Assembly (NCBI GenBank): GCA_035578155.1
Contig: JAPWDM010000005.1
Coordinates: 33,318,108 to 33,382,107 of the forward strand
Direction: 5' to 3'
DNA length: 64,000 nucleotides
Origin: Brachynemurus nebulosus
Lineage: Eukaryota; Arthropoda; Insecta; Neuroptera; Myrmeleontidae
In this document: piece by piece, positions 36,139 through 49,310 of the stretch
How positions within the stretch are numbered: the first letter of the stretch is position 1
Layout of the letters: each line of letters opens with the position of its first letter
Notes under the pieces: generated by a model
Database searches by the model: none
What the model was told of the DNA's origin: nothing
The model's input: only the letters and a program-made list of their open reading frames with translations
Program-made: the position numbers and the translations under genes

Positions 36139-39100
36139 TATGTTATTTGGATAGTATTTAATACAGTTAGTCTGTAATATAAAAATTCTTAAAAATTACT
36201 TTTATAACATACAATTAATGGGGATATCCCCAAAATGCATCGAAAATTAACACTTAATCAGATGAAATAAATGCCTTCTGCTGAAGATAAATAAAATAAA
36301 TAAAAGAAATTTATTTCAACAAAATTTTAAATCTTTAGGATTAGGACCATTTAGAATGTACAGCATTTTAGTAATCTAATTTTACCAACTGGGGAAATGT
36401 ATTGTGAAATTTTGATTTTCAAAATTTCATAATCAACCAGTTTTAGCTTGCGACTTAAACGGAATCTGATCTTTTTTCGATCTAGTAATTTCTTAATCAC
36501 TAGCATTGCAACCACCTTAACGAATGCAATTTTTTCCTAATTGAATTTATTAGCATCCAAAAAAAATACAATCATTATAATGAAAATAATTAATTGAAAG
36601 AAAAAAAAAAAGGGAAACAATAGACAAGATAAAAATGGATGTAGAAATGATTTGAGTAGGATTAAATAAATATTAATTCCAGGAATACAGAGACTGTACT
36701 ATGTTTCTGAGGTTTCCTGTACAAAAACTTTTGTATAGAAGAGAACAAAGGAGAATATTTTTGAAGCCAAGATTATATATTGTCACGATATATCTATCAT
36801 AACTACTTTCACATCGAAAATTAACATTTTCCGACAATTAGATATATAAATATGGTAAAATGTCAATAAATCTGAAAATATTGTATCAAAAATAAAATGT
36901 GAAAACACTGACTGACGGACTGACGGGCTGACTGCCTGACTGACCGACCGAGAACACTAAACAGAGATCGAATAAAGAAAAGAAATGAAAAAGGAATTAT
37001 CTTCCTTCTTATCTAGAATCTTAAAAATATGTCACAATGGAATGAGGCTACCAAACAAACGGTATAGAAACATACATATATATACCGGCAAACGAATGTA
37101 TGTATTGTTTACGGTACACGACAGTCAGTAACGTAGGGGCGGGGGACAGGGGTAGGGGCGGTTAGCGAAGGGACGGGAAGGGATTGTGATGGTTAACGGA
37201 GAGATGACGCACATAAACATACAACAATACGATACAGTTTTACCTACCAGAAAAGCATCATATAAACTACACACATATTATAACTTTCATCCCTCATACT
37301 CAATTTAGGGGGGTGGTTGGACCGACCGAACGAACCAACCGACCCTTCTTGTCTTGTACATACAAACAGGATGGTAGCACGAACCCCGTACGAACCCCTA
37401 GTCCTAGACCCTCAGAATCAAACAGCAAACCGGCAAACACAGGAAGATAGATACTTATACATACATACACGTATGAAACGGACATTGACGAACTCGTAGA
37501 CGGACGTCAAGTGTGCACTACACACACTACACTACATTAGTGTACACTACATACACTACGAGCAAGAAGCACTATATCAGTGCGCTATAATATGTACGTT
37601 GCCTGCTACCAAAGTACATACATACATAGCATACCACGTATTTATTCGTAGAGAAAGAAGATACATTTATGTAGAAATTCAGCAAGCAGGTTTATTTCAC
37701 CGATAGCACTTTTATCTACCTTAGACTATGCAAATTTTCTAGACAATTATAAATTCTATTGTTTGAAAAAGCTGCTTCTTTATTTTATGCTATTTTAACA
37801 CTCACTTATTTTTACATAAGTATACAGCGTTATTTTTCGTCAATAAGCCAAGTGGAAATTTGCAGCGTGTAACAATAGTATATTATATAATTAAGGTTGT
37901 ATGTTGCATATTACTCACGGGCGAAAAAGTTACGCAAGAGTGACGTGACAACGAGTGTGTGATTTCAAGAGCGTGTACTATTCAACTTACAACCGAATTA
38001 CATACTATATTTACGACTAATATGAAATTCACAATAAACATGGTACAAATACAGTACATTAAAACTATGTCAATTTTTAATTGTTAGGTAAAAATTTTGT
38101 ACGGTTTTTAATACAATATACAGTTTAAAAATTAATAAAAGTTTAGTAAGCTGTGGTTCTTTATACACAGTCGTATGTATAATAAAAAAATTTCCCACAT
38201 TTGTATTTAAAATATAGCGTACTTAGATATCATTTTGAAGTCTACGTCAATTTTTACCGAAATGACTTGAGACTCGGACTTACTGGAAGAACTCAATTAG
38301 CTGCTAAGATTTTCCACGACTTGTTCAACTATCACCTCAACTCTCTACTGTTCTGGTGGTAGCACATTTCTTACATAGTCTCTTTTCATTTTACGTCCAG
38401 ACTTAAATCAATTTTTTCGAAGCAAATATTCAGTTAAATTCGAAATAAATCGATTTATTGAATTCACGTGAATTAGTTCGTTTTAGAGCTCCCACGAAGC
38501 GAAAATGATTCCAATGAAAAGTATACACCGCACAAATTTTAATTTAAGGTGCAATTCAAACAAACCAATCAACATAGTTTATTTCAACACACTAGCCTAC
38601 TAGAGACATCTGTAGTATTACGGTAACTGAAATCTGCAAGTATATATGATAACAAGAGCGTGTGGTAAAACTCCCAGAGTACAGAGAAAACATATCTATC
38701 TCTATACTACTGTAACCAGTATAACCAATAAAGGATAGAAAATATGTTATATACGTGCACTGGGTTTACTTTGTATTAGTGCGGTGATCTGTCTTTGTGT
38801 GAGTGATCGGAGGTGGTGGCGACCGTGTGTCGCATACATATATATGATACTACAACGCGTGTATGTGGCTCCGTGTGCCACACAGGGATGCCAGGGATTA
38901 TAAGAATGCCAACAACAATCAACCCAACTGACTTGTGATTGACCTACACTCATCCACTGCTACGGAGAGAGTGACTACTAAGTAGCCTAACTTGCATAGA
39001 ACTGCACACTGCAGATTACACGATAGAGATAGTTGCGATAGTTACTCTGGGGTAGAACTGTTTTAAGATTTTCCAATTATATTTACTACATTTCAAACTA

Positions 39101-41479
39101 TTCGACCGTTCATTGTGAAATTAAGTTTTTTTTGTTCTAATAGTTGACAAATCAGTCGAAACTATAGAATTTTCAAAAAATTTTTCATATTTGATAAAAA
39201 AAAAAGACAAATTTATTTCATACTAAACATGACAAAATAGGATTTCCTTTTGCCAACAAGATACATAAAAGTTGATTTCCTGAGCAGTACCCACAATACG
39301 ATAATTTTTACCATTAAAATTCAAGGCTAGTGTGTTCGAAGTTAAAACTAATGGTCGTGTAACTTAATCACTGGGATCTTTTTATGAGACTTTACCTTAA
39401 TTTAACTCGGGAATTCCCAGCGTCACCTCTAGGTGACAGTGATTTATGATTTTTTTTTTTTACAGACAATATAATAAATTTTAAAAATAAATGTGTTACG
39501 ACTAAAATGTTAATACTTATTAGTATTCATGGTTTTAATTTGGCAACACTAAAGTTATGTTAACGGTCAAAATAATTCTGTTGTTTCAAACGATTTGCTG
39601 TTTTATTGCGCGTGAGTGTATCTTGTGGTATTTTCGCTGTTATAAAAGTGTCTAAAAAGTAGGTACTGTTATTGTTATAACAAATTATTTTTTAAGAATC
39701 AAGCTTATAATGAAAGTGATTTTTTGCCAGTAATTTCATACCGTTTTACTCAGTTCATATTAAAAATAACGGCCGGTAGGACCTATATACTTGACACGCC
39801 ATTTAATAAAAACTAAAGGGCATTTTTTTCAATTATGTATTTATTTTTTATATGTTGAGTACCTAAAGATAAAAACTAGCACAAAATAAGAATATTTTGT
39901 CGATAGATCGCGGCTTGGGAATTGCCGAGTTAAGCGAATGATTAGCAAAATAGAAAGAAGCACGACTGTTTTCACAAAATATCTACCAAAATCAAGATCA
40001 GAGATTTTTATTTCGAGATACTAATAAAACACTTGTAATAAAAATGAAAAACATTATCAAAAATCTCTATTTACATATATGGTCTAAGTGAAATAAATAT
40101 ATTTTAGTTTATTCCTACATATTCCTGATATAGCCAGCCGCCTGGTAAGCAATCGCTGGTCGTCCGTGCCACATCATCTTATCTGAACACCCCCACCACC
40201 ACCTACCCCCCACCCACCCGTTTCGAGTCGTTTGCGAGCCACTATTTCAAATATAGTACACATCTTATTATGATCAATACATCGTTATGTGAAAAGGGAC
40301 TTTATTGTTTTCACTATAGCTCTCTCCATTTCGTTCGCCACCTTGCTATTGCTGAACTTAACAGTGTGTGTGAGTGTGTGTGTGTGTGTGTGTGTGAGCT
40401 AGTTTTCTGGAGCTCTATGACCAACCACTCTTCGATTGTATCCCCGTATCCAGGCAGGGTGACAGGGTGGTGTTTACTACACTACTACTACTTAGTTATA
40501 CTATTGTTTTTGAATAGGGTGAGTGCTTTATATACCCGAAAACTTACTTCATGTACTTGCCGAGCGCTGTCGTTGGGTCTCTCTTGATCTGTTAATTATA
40601 AAGGTTAGGTTTGATTTTCGTTAATGTTTGCAAGGTTCTGTACTCTTCATATTGTTTACTACTCTGTATGAATTATACTTACATTATTGATTTAAATATT
40701 ATTCGGCCATTTTATTATAATGGATAAATAAATTTTTTGGGTGTGGTGTACAACAGGAACACTTTCTTGACAAGAGTCCATTTAAATTAATTAAAATGGA
40801 TGTTAGATTAATTAACACTGGGCTAATAATAACATTATGTTAATATAACTTGAAAAAAACGAACATTAAGTACCCACTGAAAGCACTACACATGTAAAAT
40901 AACACCATTTCAGATCATAATTCATTTCTAGTTTCATTTCGTTTCGAGACACGAAAAGGAAATGTGTCTTTGATGATGATGACGATGATTTATAATGTGT
41001 TGTTTTAATGTAACAACAAATGTTTGAAAGCTAGTTAAACTTCTAAAATCTTGGAGTTTTCAAAAAAGTTTGACAGTAATAAAAAGACAAATATTCGAGC
41101 TATAGGCAATCAAAAACACGTTGCGTATTGCCGTTTGCATATATTAGAAATAATTAGATTTTGTCAGCGGTAAAGTGGCGTTTCCATAGCAGGTGACTTA
41201 CACGTTATAAACATTTACTGTTCTGTTTTTTAATTACAAAAATAACAAATCATAAAAGTTTACTTACTTACCTAAGACCGTAAGTAGTCGCTTACTGTCA
41301 ATTAGCAAATGGGTCATTATTTGCTATTTGATTTTAGCATGACTGTCAAAATATTTTGTAAGTTACAAATTCTACAGTATTAGAAAAAAAAATAAACGCT
41401 AGCATGCTCTAAAATGTTCTTTACACGTTACAGAAGGTCTGAAATTGAAATACATTTTCATTAAAACAAAAATCATAAA
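36139..41479. other. repeat-poor part of the large intron with GC-richer islands
   Basis: No mobile-element ends were recognised. Notable parts are a CTGAC/GGAC minirepeat at 36905-36950, a GGGGCGGGGGACAGGGG segment at 37134-37195, CACTACA/TACACTAC repeats at 37515-37560, and a CCCCCACCACCACC block at 40180-40220 followed by a (GT)n tract. This could be an enhancer-bearing region of a developmental gene. That is inference from composition only. Confidence 0.35.
40362..40397. repeat. (GT)n microsatellite
   Basis: A GTGTGTGTGAGTGTGTG run with one GAG interruption. Confidence 0.9.
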
Positions 41480-42440
41480 GGTTCAAAATGTCACTACTCT
41501 GGTATGTTTTTTTCGCAAGTAGCTGAGAAAATTACGGAACAGTTCATTCATTCTTACTTTTGATTAATAAATAAATATTTATTTTAAAACTAAATCATAT
41601 ATGAAACATACAACAGTGCAAATATAAAAATAATAGCTTAAATAAAAGTAATAGCTTAAATAAGTTAAACATTTTGTCGGTTTTTTTTGTCCTCAATTTT
41701 CATGTCTCTTCCTCTGGCTTTTTTAAGAAGCTGGAAATCTCAGCAAATGCTTACCTAGCCAACACTTGCATATGTATAAGGTTTCTAGTGAAGTTAATTA
41801 CTAGCCATTTATTTCCCATTTTAGCTAAATTATGTCCTCAGTTGACCACATGGTCCTGTGAATTAAGACTATGTGGTCGGTGAGCGCTGTCTTTCTTCTG
41901 GTCAATGTATAATTTATAAATTTATATGTGGTGTCGTTACATAAACATAATTTGATACATAAATCTGCAATAATTCCGCGAATATATTGTCACAAATATA
42001 TATCTTTTAGATTTGTTATTTCTGTCAACTTTACATAAAATTGTCACTCCTCTGGCTTGAGATAATGTCTTTCCTCTGGCATATAGACACTAGATGAGGG
42101 ACAATTTTATGCTAGAAAAGTGACATTTTTGACTTTGAACAATTATTAACGGGTTTGTTATTTAAAATACATCTGTATGTATTGATCATATACCTGTTTC
42201 AAGTGCCTGATTCTAATTTCTAATTTTTAATTTTATAAACAAAATTTTTGAGATTTTTTATTATTTATTCTTTGGGGTTTTTTTTATTACTGAAAAGATT
42301 CCATACAACCGTTAGAACTTTTTCTTATACAGAATAATCGCAGATTTCTCACTCTTCTGGAATAATGGTTTCTCCTATGTTTAGGATGTCACTCCTCTGC
42401 TCAGTGTTTTCCTCTGGCGCTTATAATTTTTAAAATATTC
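41480..42440 (+). repeat. array of dispersed CTCTGGC motifs
   Basis: The words TCACTCCTCTGGC and TTTCCTCTGGC, or near forms, recur in one orientation at about 41486, 41704, 41888, 42043, 42066, 42348, 42395 and 42411. The text between them is ordinary AT-rich sequence. This looks like an element with subterminal motif copies, but no inverted ends were found. Class unknown. Confidence 0.5.
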
Positions 42441-44011
42441 TGTAAGGGACTGGCCCATTCATAAATGACACTACAAAAACGATAAACTTTTGATATATTA
42501 AGTGGCAGTTTTTTCTTAAACATTGTTTTTATTTTAAAAAATGTCTCAAGAAAAAATGAAATAGCAAATAATAACCCAAATAGACTTCTCTATAGAAACA
42601 GTTTCTTACAGACGCTTCTTCTTCTTCATTTCTTTCAATTTATTCAGCAGTTTTTTGGCTGAAAGAATAACTTATTCGTACTTGGCCCGTAAATTAATTT
42701 TTGTGGCCATGAATTCTTAAAAATCCCCGACTTTCAGCCTAAAATTGGTCCTAACACTTACGGTCGTCGCTCAGTAATATACTGTTAATAGTTATTCAAC
42801 AAAGTTTATATCGTCGCCGTTACTTCAATATGTTGAATGTCAAAAATATGTCATATTCTGTTAACAATGCTATAGTAACCAAAATCATCTTTTCTATATA
42901 ATAGCCAAAATTCCAATGTCTAGGACTACACTGAAACAGAGAATGCGCACTTGACAATATTTCGTATATCACCATTTTTATTTGGCAATGCGTCATATGT
43001 AGTACGGTGCTTTAAAAATACAGGTACTTTAATAAACAATAAATAACACTGATAACACATCACCAAAAATCCTTGATAATTCAATAAACAAAGCAACCAA
43101 AAAGAATTGCAGCGTAAAGAATAAAACAGCTTTTCTTAATTTTTGAGAAATGCCTTTTTTTGACATACGACATTTTGAAGTAAGGGCGACGATATTCAAC
43201 TTTTAAATTAGACGGAACAAATTAAGAGCAATTTATTGGTCTACACCTAAAAGTATATATTGATCTTCATTATTGTACTTTTAGGAAAAAAAAGTTTAAA
43301 TTCGACATTTCTACTTTTCTATTAATAGTCTGAATTTAATCAAAAGCATTTCTTTTTTTAGCGTGGCGTTCAAGTATATTATTGTTCTGCCCACGAAAAA
43401 TTCTAATATTCTACGAAAAGTATACGTCCTGCGCTTGTAGAAGTTTTTTCTTCAAAAATGCAACGCAGAATAACAGATCTAGAAACGAAACAAATATTCA
43501 TTATTGTATTATTCATGATAAAAATATTAAAAATTGTACGCCTTTCAGCGTGCCTACTACCCACATTTGGAAAAATATATTTAAATATTAAAATTATATC
43601 CGTATGGGTGTAATTTAAGGAACTTTTTTATTTTTAAACGTTTTTGTTCAACAGAATACACAATAGGTATGTTAGAAAAAATAGTTTTACCCAACACCTC
43701 CACCTACAAATTTGTCAGTACTTTTTCTACAATAAATTGAAATTTATGCCGAATCTTCTTTTTACTAACAATACGAGATATTACGTAATAGTAAGCACAA
43801 TAAAAATAAATTGTAATCTAAAAATAATTTACGTCTATTTTTTCGATCCGATACTGTCGCTATTGTATTCTATCCATCGCTACCACCTTCTTATGTTAAA
43901 ATTCAACATTTTTCAATGATCTGGTGTAGATGACGTCATCAGATCATTAAATAATAAAAACGATAAGGTGATAAAATTCTGAACTGAATTATAGTTGTCT
44001 GAAATAATTCT
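42441..44011. other. AT-rich intron stretch
   Basis: No gene or repeat was recognised. Two frames of 69 and 91 codons have no domain. Confidence 0.4.
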
Positions 44012-44510
44012 TTTCATTTTTATCAAAATTATACAAATTACGTCACTAGAAAAAAAAATTCGGTTGAATCATATTTCTGAAAGAAATTTCGTTATTTTGA
44101 TAGTAAAAATGAAAAATCTACACCAAAACTTTCCTAATTCATTAAATTATTTTAATTCAAATTGCGTAAATAAAGCATGATTTTAGACTTGATGACTTCA
44201 TCAAGTTTATTACAATTTTTCAGTGTTTTGAAAGCGATAAATAAAATATTTGGATAATGAAACTGGTGGCAAACTGTAGGTTTTCAGAGACTTTTTTTTT
44301 CCTATCAAAATTGAATAGTTAAGACCACTAGAAAAAAGATTGCTGTCGAACCGGTCATATTTCTGAGAGGAATTTCGTTATTTTGTCGGCAGAAATGGAA
44401 GTTTTACACTCAAATTATTGTATTCAACTAATCACTTGAGAAAAAAAATTTTACGTGATGGAGCCATCAAATTTAAGCTTGACTCAAATTGTAGGTTTTC
44501 GGAGTTTTAA
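44012..44510 (+). repeat. diverged tandem duplication, period about 290 bp
   Basis: Two units share, in order, CACTAGAAAAAA, TCATATTTCTGA, GGAATTTCGTTATTTTG (AAATTTCGTTATTTTG in unit 1), an AAATG(A/G)AA stretch and TGTAGGTTTTC. The first unit starts near 44036 and the second near 44325. Divergence is considerable, so the duplication is old. Confidence 0.6.
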
Positions 44511-44562
44511 ATGGAATTTTGTCATTTTGAGAGAAGAAATTTACAATTTCAAATATGTCTTA

Positions 44563-44663
44563 AGGTCCGTCCACACGGCTCAAGCTTTACCACCGACTTA
44601 CTTGCACAAACCTGGTTTGCGCAAGTAAGTCGGTGGTAAAGCTTGAGCGTGTGGACGGACCCT
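44563..44663. mobile_element. 101-bp hairpin MITE
   Basis: TA flanks each side (44561-44562 and 44664-44665). The ends are AGGTCCGTCCACACG and the complement of CGTGTGGACGGACCCT. The inner arms CAAGCTTTACCACCGACTTA and their complement are perfect, with a loop of about 15 bases. The whole unit is a hairpin. Confidence 0.85.
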
Positions 44664-45037
44664 TACGTACACTATATACCTACGCTACAGTCTAATGTCT
44701 ACGCCGTAAACTTCCCCAGAGGTCAGCAATATTTTTAACCCGTTAACGTAACGCTGTACCACGTCAATTCAACATCAACAATTCTGTATAAAGCGTACGT
44801 TGCGTCTATAAACATAGATCGCTATGTGCATTGAGTTCAGACCCATGCTAGCAATACCGTACGTGATAACATGTGATCACTGATTGCGATCGGCCCTGTA
44901 GGATTATTGTCGCCATGATACAGATGTTGTGTCACCGGACCGTAAAGTGTTAATTATATCAACAAATTCTGTCTTCTATAATATCAAATCAAAAACTGCA
45001 ATAAAATGATTGAAATTAACAACGCAGTTAGGTACAT
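44664..45037. other. spacer
   Basis: Somewhat less AT-rich sequence around 44690-44950. No feature could be assigned. Confidence 0.35.
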
Positions 45038-45375
45038 AAAAAAATTAAAGTAAAAAAAAAGTTTTTTAAGAAAAAGCTTTTATTTAAAAATGGGGTAAAA
45101 AAAATAAAATAACTTTTGAGTGAAGTTTGAAGCAATATGCAACATAATTTATAAAAGCTTGAGGCGTTATCATTAACTATTTCTATTTTTGATGTTTTGG
45201 AAGTATAGCTATTTTACTTTTCAGTAGTTACCAAACCTAATTAAACGCCTCAAGCTTTTATAAATTATGTTGCATATTGCTTCAAACGCCACTCAAAAAT
45301 TATTTTATTTTTTTTACCCCATTTTTAAATAAAAGCTTTTTCTTAAAAAACTTTTTTTTTTACTTTAATTTATTT
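45038..45375. mobile_element. foldback element with arms of about 130 bp
   Basis: The left arm (45038-45168) runs TTAAAGTAAAAAAAAAGTTT to CTTGAGGCGTT. The right arm (45245-45372) is its complement, starting AAACGCCTCAAGC. About 75 unpaired bases separate them. Arm identity is high. Non-coding. Confidence 0.8.
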
Positions 45376-46745
45376 TCTACTTTTTAGTCGGATCACAATT
45401 AATTTAAAAAAAATTAAAGAAGTAATTAAATTTTTTTACCTATATTTTAATCGGTTAACTTACCCTAATCAAACTTAACTATGGAAACAAAAAATTGCAA
45501 TGTAAAATCAATGAACAATATTTGACAATTCGAAATGTCAAAAAGTTGCACAGGACTAAAAATCAAAAATTTTTATTTAGGGCGACTTAGGGCAAAACAA
45601 ATTACACAATATTACATTGTCATCAAGGTTAGACAATTATGAAAAATTTGAAACCTCTAGCTCAATTAGAACCTGTCTAAATTTTAATTCCAAGATTTGA
45701 TCTAAACCAACATACTAACATAGCAAGTTAAATAAAAGCTTTTAAAAACACGGTAATTTTTCAGAATTTTCCTTAAAAGTTTTCAACATCTGTGTTTTCA
45801 CATGTTTCGTGATCACTACAGTGTAACCCCATTCTGTGTCAAGCCTCAACATTCTCTAGCTGTTTCTATTGAGGAACGGAATGGAAATTTGACTAGAGCT
45901 GTAACCTATTTACTTGCCTTCTACATACACCCACTAAATAATTAATCGAATTTTTTTTTTTATCAAAAAAATAAAGAGTAAAAGAAAAATGTAAATTTAT
46001 TTTCGGTACTAACGTTTTCTTTTTTTTTATAATTATTGTGAAAATATCACAAAAATCTTATCGCTGAATTTGAATTTAATTAGAAAATTATTTTTTCTAA
46101 AATAAAAATTGTTTGACACTTAACACGTAACGGGGCGACTTGTAACATAATAATGTGTACGTAGATATTATTTTAATAATTTCTTAGAAAATAATAAAAA
46201 TATTTAAATAGAACCGTGGTAGACCGATAAATGTGATTTTTTTCCTGTGTATATATACAATAAAAAGAAAATGAAAATTACGAATCATAATACTCGTTGT
46301 TAAATTATAATAAAAAAAAAATAGAAACGATAATCACGAAATTTTCATAAAAAAAAGAAAATATTGATGTATATATAGGTACCGCCTAATTTGATTAGAC
46401 TATATATACCCTGGTATATGTATATTGTATATATTTAATACTATACAAGGTGTTCAAGTTTGACTCTTAACATACAATCAAAATATCCGAAGTTACATAA
46501 TGATTAGAAATTACGAGATTCGACACTATTTTTGCAAAATTTTTAGGTGAAACTTTGGTAGTAAAGTGCTGTGTAAAAAAATTTCTACAGCACTCCAAAA
46601 TGATATTTGTACATATTCAGTTGTGTTGATTAGATTACCGTAATTACCTGTGTAGCGTTTTCATTTTGATGCTGCAATTCAAAAAATTTTTTCTGCAACA
46701 TTTTTCCGCAAGAATTGTCTCTTGAATGTTTTTGTTTTCTGAAAA
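45376..46745. other. AT-rich intron stretch
   Basis: No gene or delimited element was seen. Confidence 0.4.
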
Positions 46746-47034
46746 ATAGTATATTATGCAACGAACTGGTAATAATAGCTATTACTCACGAAGATGAAAT
46801 TGCGATACGAGTTTACGAGGCGAGTGTCCTAATGCATCTGAGTAATAGCCACTACAAGCGAGTAGAATACTATATTTCTTCTACAACCTTTCCCCTTTTT
46901 GATTTAAATGAAATTGGATACAAATTTTAAATCAAAAGAATAAAATTTTTAATCTATCTTTTACTTATACGTTACTACGCAACATATTTTAAATTAAAAA
47001 TTTAAAAATTAAAAATTTAAAAATTAAAAATTTA

Positions 47035-47126
<92 letters not shown>

Positions 47127-47182
47127 AAATTTTTAATTTTTAAATTTTTAATGTATGACTGTGTTCTTTAACAGTAGTTGAA
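46746..47182. mobile_element. R1b element, second copy, carrying an AT palindrome
   Basis: The copy is the reverse complement of the 16502-16997 insert, starting AATAGTATATTAT and containing AGCTATTACTCACGAAGATG and TTTACGAGGCGAGTG. Its distal part is replaced or expanded by the AT-only palindrome at 46987-47151. After it, GACTGTGTTCTTTAACAG resembles the other edge of the copy at 16502. Confidence 0.55.
46987..47151. repeat. AT-only palindrome with (TA)n centre
   Basis: Roughly 85 bases of TA repeats (47038-47123) are flanked on the left by alternating TTTAAAAATT/AAAAATT units and on the right by their complement. The whole 165 bases can pair with itself. Such tracts collapse easily in assembly. 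Confidence 0.9.
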
Positions 47183-48001
47183 AAACATATTTTTTAATTA
47201 TTGTCACACGAGGGGTTTGCATTTTTTCTTTTTCAAATAAATTTATGTTTTTCTAACAAAAAATTTGCTGCCCAGCAATTTAACCAGAAGAACTGCCAAT
47301 TCTTCGAATTAGATTGCTTTTAAGCAACAAATCTGAGTTACCGAAAACACAAATTTGATTAAAAAAATTAAAAAATACGTTGAATGTAATATGATAATTT
47401 AACGGATAAAATAAGTTAACATAATTCATATTATTAATATTTCGTTATTATGGTTTTGATTTTTACCTATCATATTTACGGTCAGTGAGATGACTTTTTT
47501 CGCTGTAAAATCCTAATAACTACTCTTTTATAGTAAATTAAAAAAACTACGATATTTTTATGAAACTGGTCTAATTTTTAATAGGCCTAACTAAGTTACG
47601 TAAACATATTGACAACTTATAATGTCATTTACATATCTACCATGTCAATATACTAATAAACCCTCTTTTTAAGTCAGTGTAGCTGCGATATTTATAATTT
47701 TTGATAGTATCTGATTCAAATTCAAATTTTCTGGTTGGGCACAAGAAATGCATTATTTATCAACTATTGAACCAGAAATAATTTCTTAGTACTATTACAA
47801 TCAGAGCACGCAAGAACCTTTTCCTCCCCTAACATTAACGTAAAAAACAGAGGACCTCCGACCGTATAAGCTCCCGTTGTTTTTTAAATAACTTAATCCC
47901 CTTCAACATTTCAAAGCACGTTCCGTTTCGTTCTGTAAATCACGAATGTGTAATAATAATGCCTCTATAATTTACTATTAAAAAATAATTACGCCCAAGA
48001 T

Positions 48002-49310
48002 ATTGTTGTCAAATAAACTATTTTTTCTACTCCTACTATTAAAAGTAACATTTTGTGCACGGCTAACTATATGTAAAAATTAACAATTGCCCACACTGTG
48101 CGGAAATAGCAGTGGGAAATTACTTCACACGGCTTAATATAATAAAAAAGTTGGCTATGTCTGATTTAATATATAATGTCATATGTAATTCTATAAATAT
48201 ACATATGTATGTCGATTTTTTATTATTGTTTCCATAGTTTCAGAGTATGCTTTGGCAAAAATTTGAAAATCTTACCACTGACATAAATTTTAAAAATTTT
48301 TACTACCGTAAAACCGTCTAGACCCGGACACTTTGCAACAATCTTCAAAGTAAGTAGTTTCTACATTAACCTGCTACAATAAACATTTGTTCTTGACGTC
48401 ATTAGAGAGAGAAAAATATCCTCTAAACAGCTGTACCAATAAAAACTACGGATTTCAACTCTTACTATCTCATTTTACAGGATTACTATTCTCCAGTTTT
48501 CCAAAGAAATAAAATGTGTGTATAACCTAGACATGTAATTTTCGTCATAATTGTCATATTGTTTTAATTTTGATATGTATGTGTTCAGAATTTTATCGCG
48601 CATCATTTAATGATGTTTGAAGTTATATTCGATGTATATATAAAAAAATACATGCTATATACATATATCCGTTTAGACCCGGACACATCAGTTTATTACA
48701 CAATGGCCGCGATTCGCTCTGGCTGTAACTTTCACTATCCATACGTTATATTCCCGCCAGAATTACGCGGTTTATGTCTCCTTCTGGTGTCATCTCGCAT
48801 GTTTACTTCATAGAGAGGCATACTATGTATTGACCCCTCTCCCTTCCTACAAAATGTTTTGAAGCCTTTGACAGGTTCAAAGACATTAGACGATATAAAA
48901 CACTGTCCTAACCCCGACGGTAGTGGTTAGTTTGCATGTTGTTACATTATTTAAGTAAGTGTCCGGGTCAAGACGGATTTGGGGTGTAGACCCGGACACT
49001 TACTAATTATTTTTTATTTTTTTTATTTTTACTTATAATGAAACAAATGAGTCAGAGATATAACAAATAATATACGCTCTTTCTAATGGTAATACTTTTA
49101 TTGGTGATATCTATGAAAGAAACATGTATAAACATAAAATTATACCAAAAAATGTAAAAAAGTGTCCGGGTCTAGACGGTTTTACGGTACTTATTTAAAT
49201 TTTATTTTAATTATTTATGTTAAATTTTACGAAAAAAAATGTGCTCGTAGAAAAAGTATAGTGTAAAATACGTGGGAAAAGCTTATTGTACAATATACAA
49301 TTTTATTACC
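48002..49310. repeat. palindromic repeat family R1, copy C (reverse), interrupted
   Basis: The copy is in reverse orientation to 17468-17960: CTACTCCTACTATTAAAAGT and GTTGGCTATGTCTGATTTAA at the left, and TGTGCTCGTAGAAAAAGTAT and GTGGGAAAAGC at the right. The 48306-49187 element splits it. The hairpin module is truncated after its first arm. Confidence 0.75.
48306..49187. mobile_element. 882-bp TA-flanked element nested in R1 copy C
   Basis: The terminal repeats of about 29 bp are identical: CCGTAAAACCGTCTAGACCC at the left, with its complement ending GACGGTTTTACGG at the right. TA lies outside each end (48304-48305 and 49188-49189). Copy B of the host repeat shows the empty site with a single TA (complement of AAGTAGTAAAAA, near 17670). 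The core AGACCCGGACAC recurs inside near 48676, 48960 (reversed) and 48993. No transposase is recognised, so it is non-autonomous, probably of a Tc1-mariner-type system. Confidence 0.87.
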
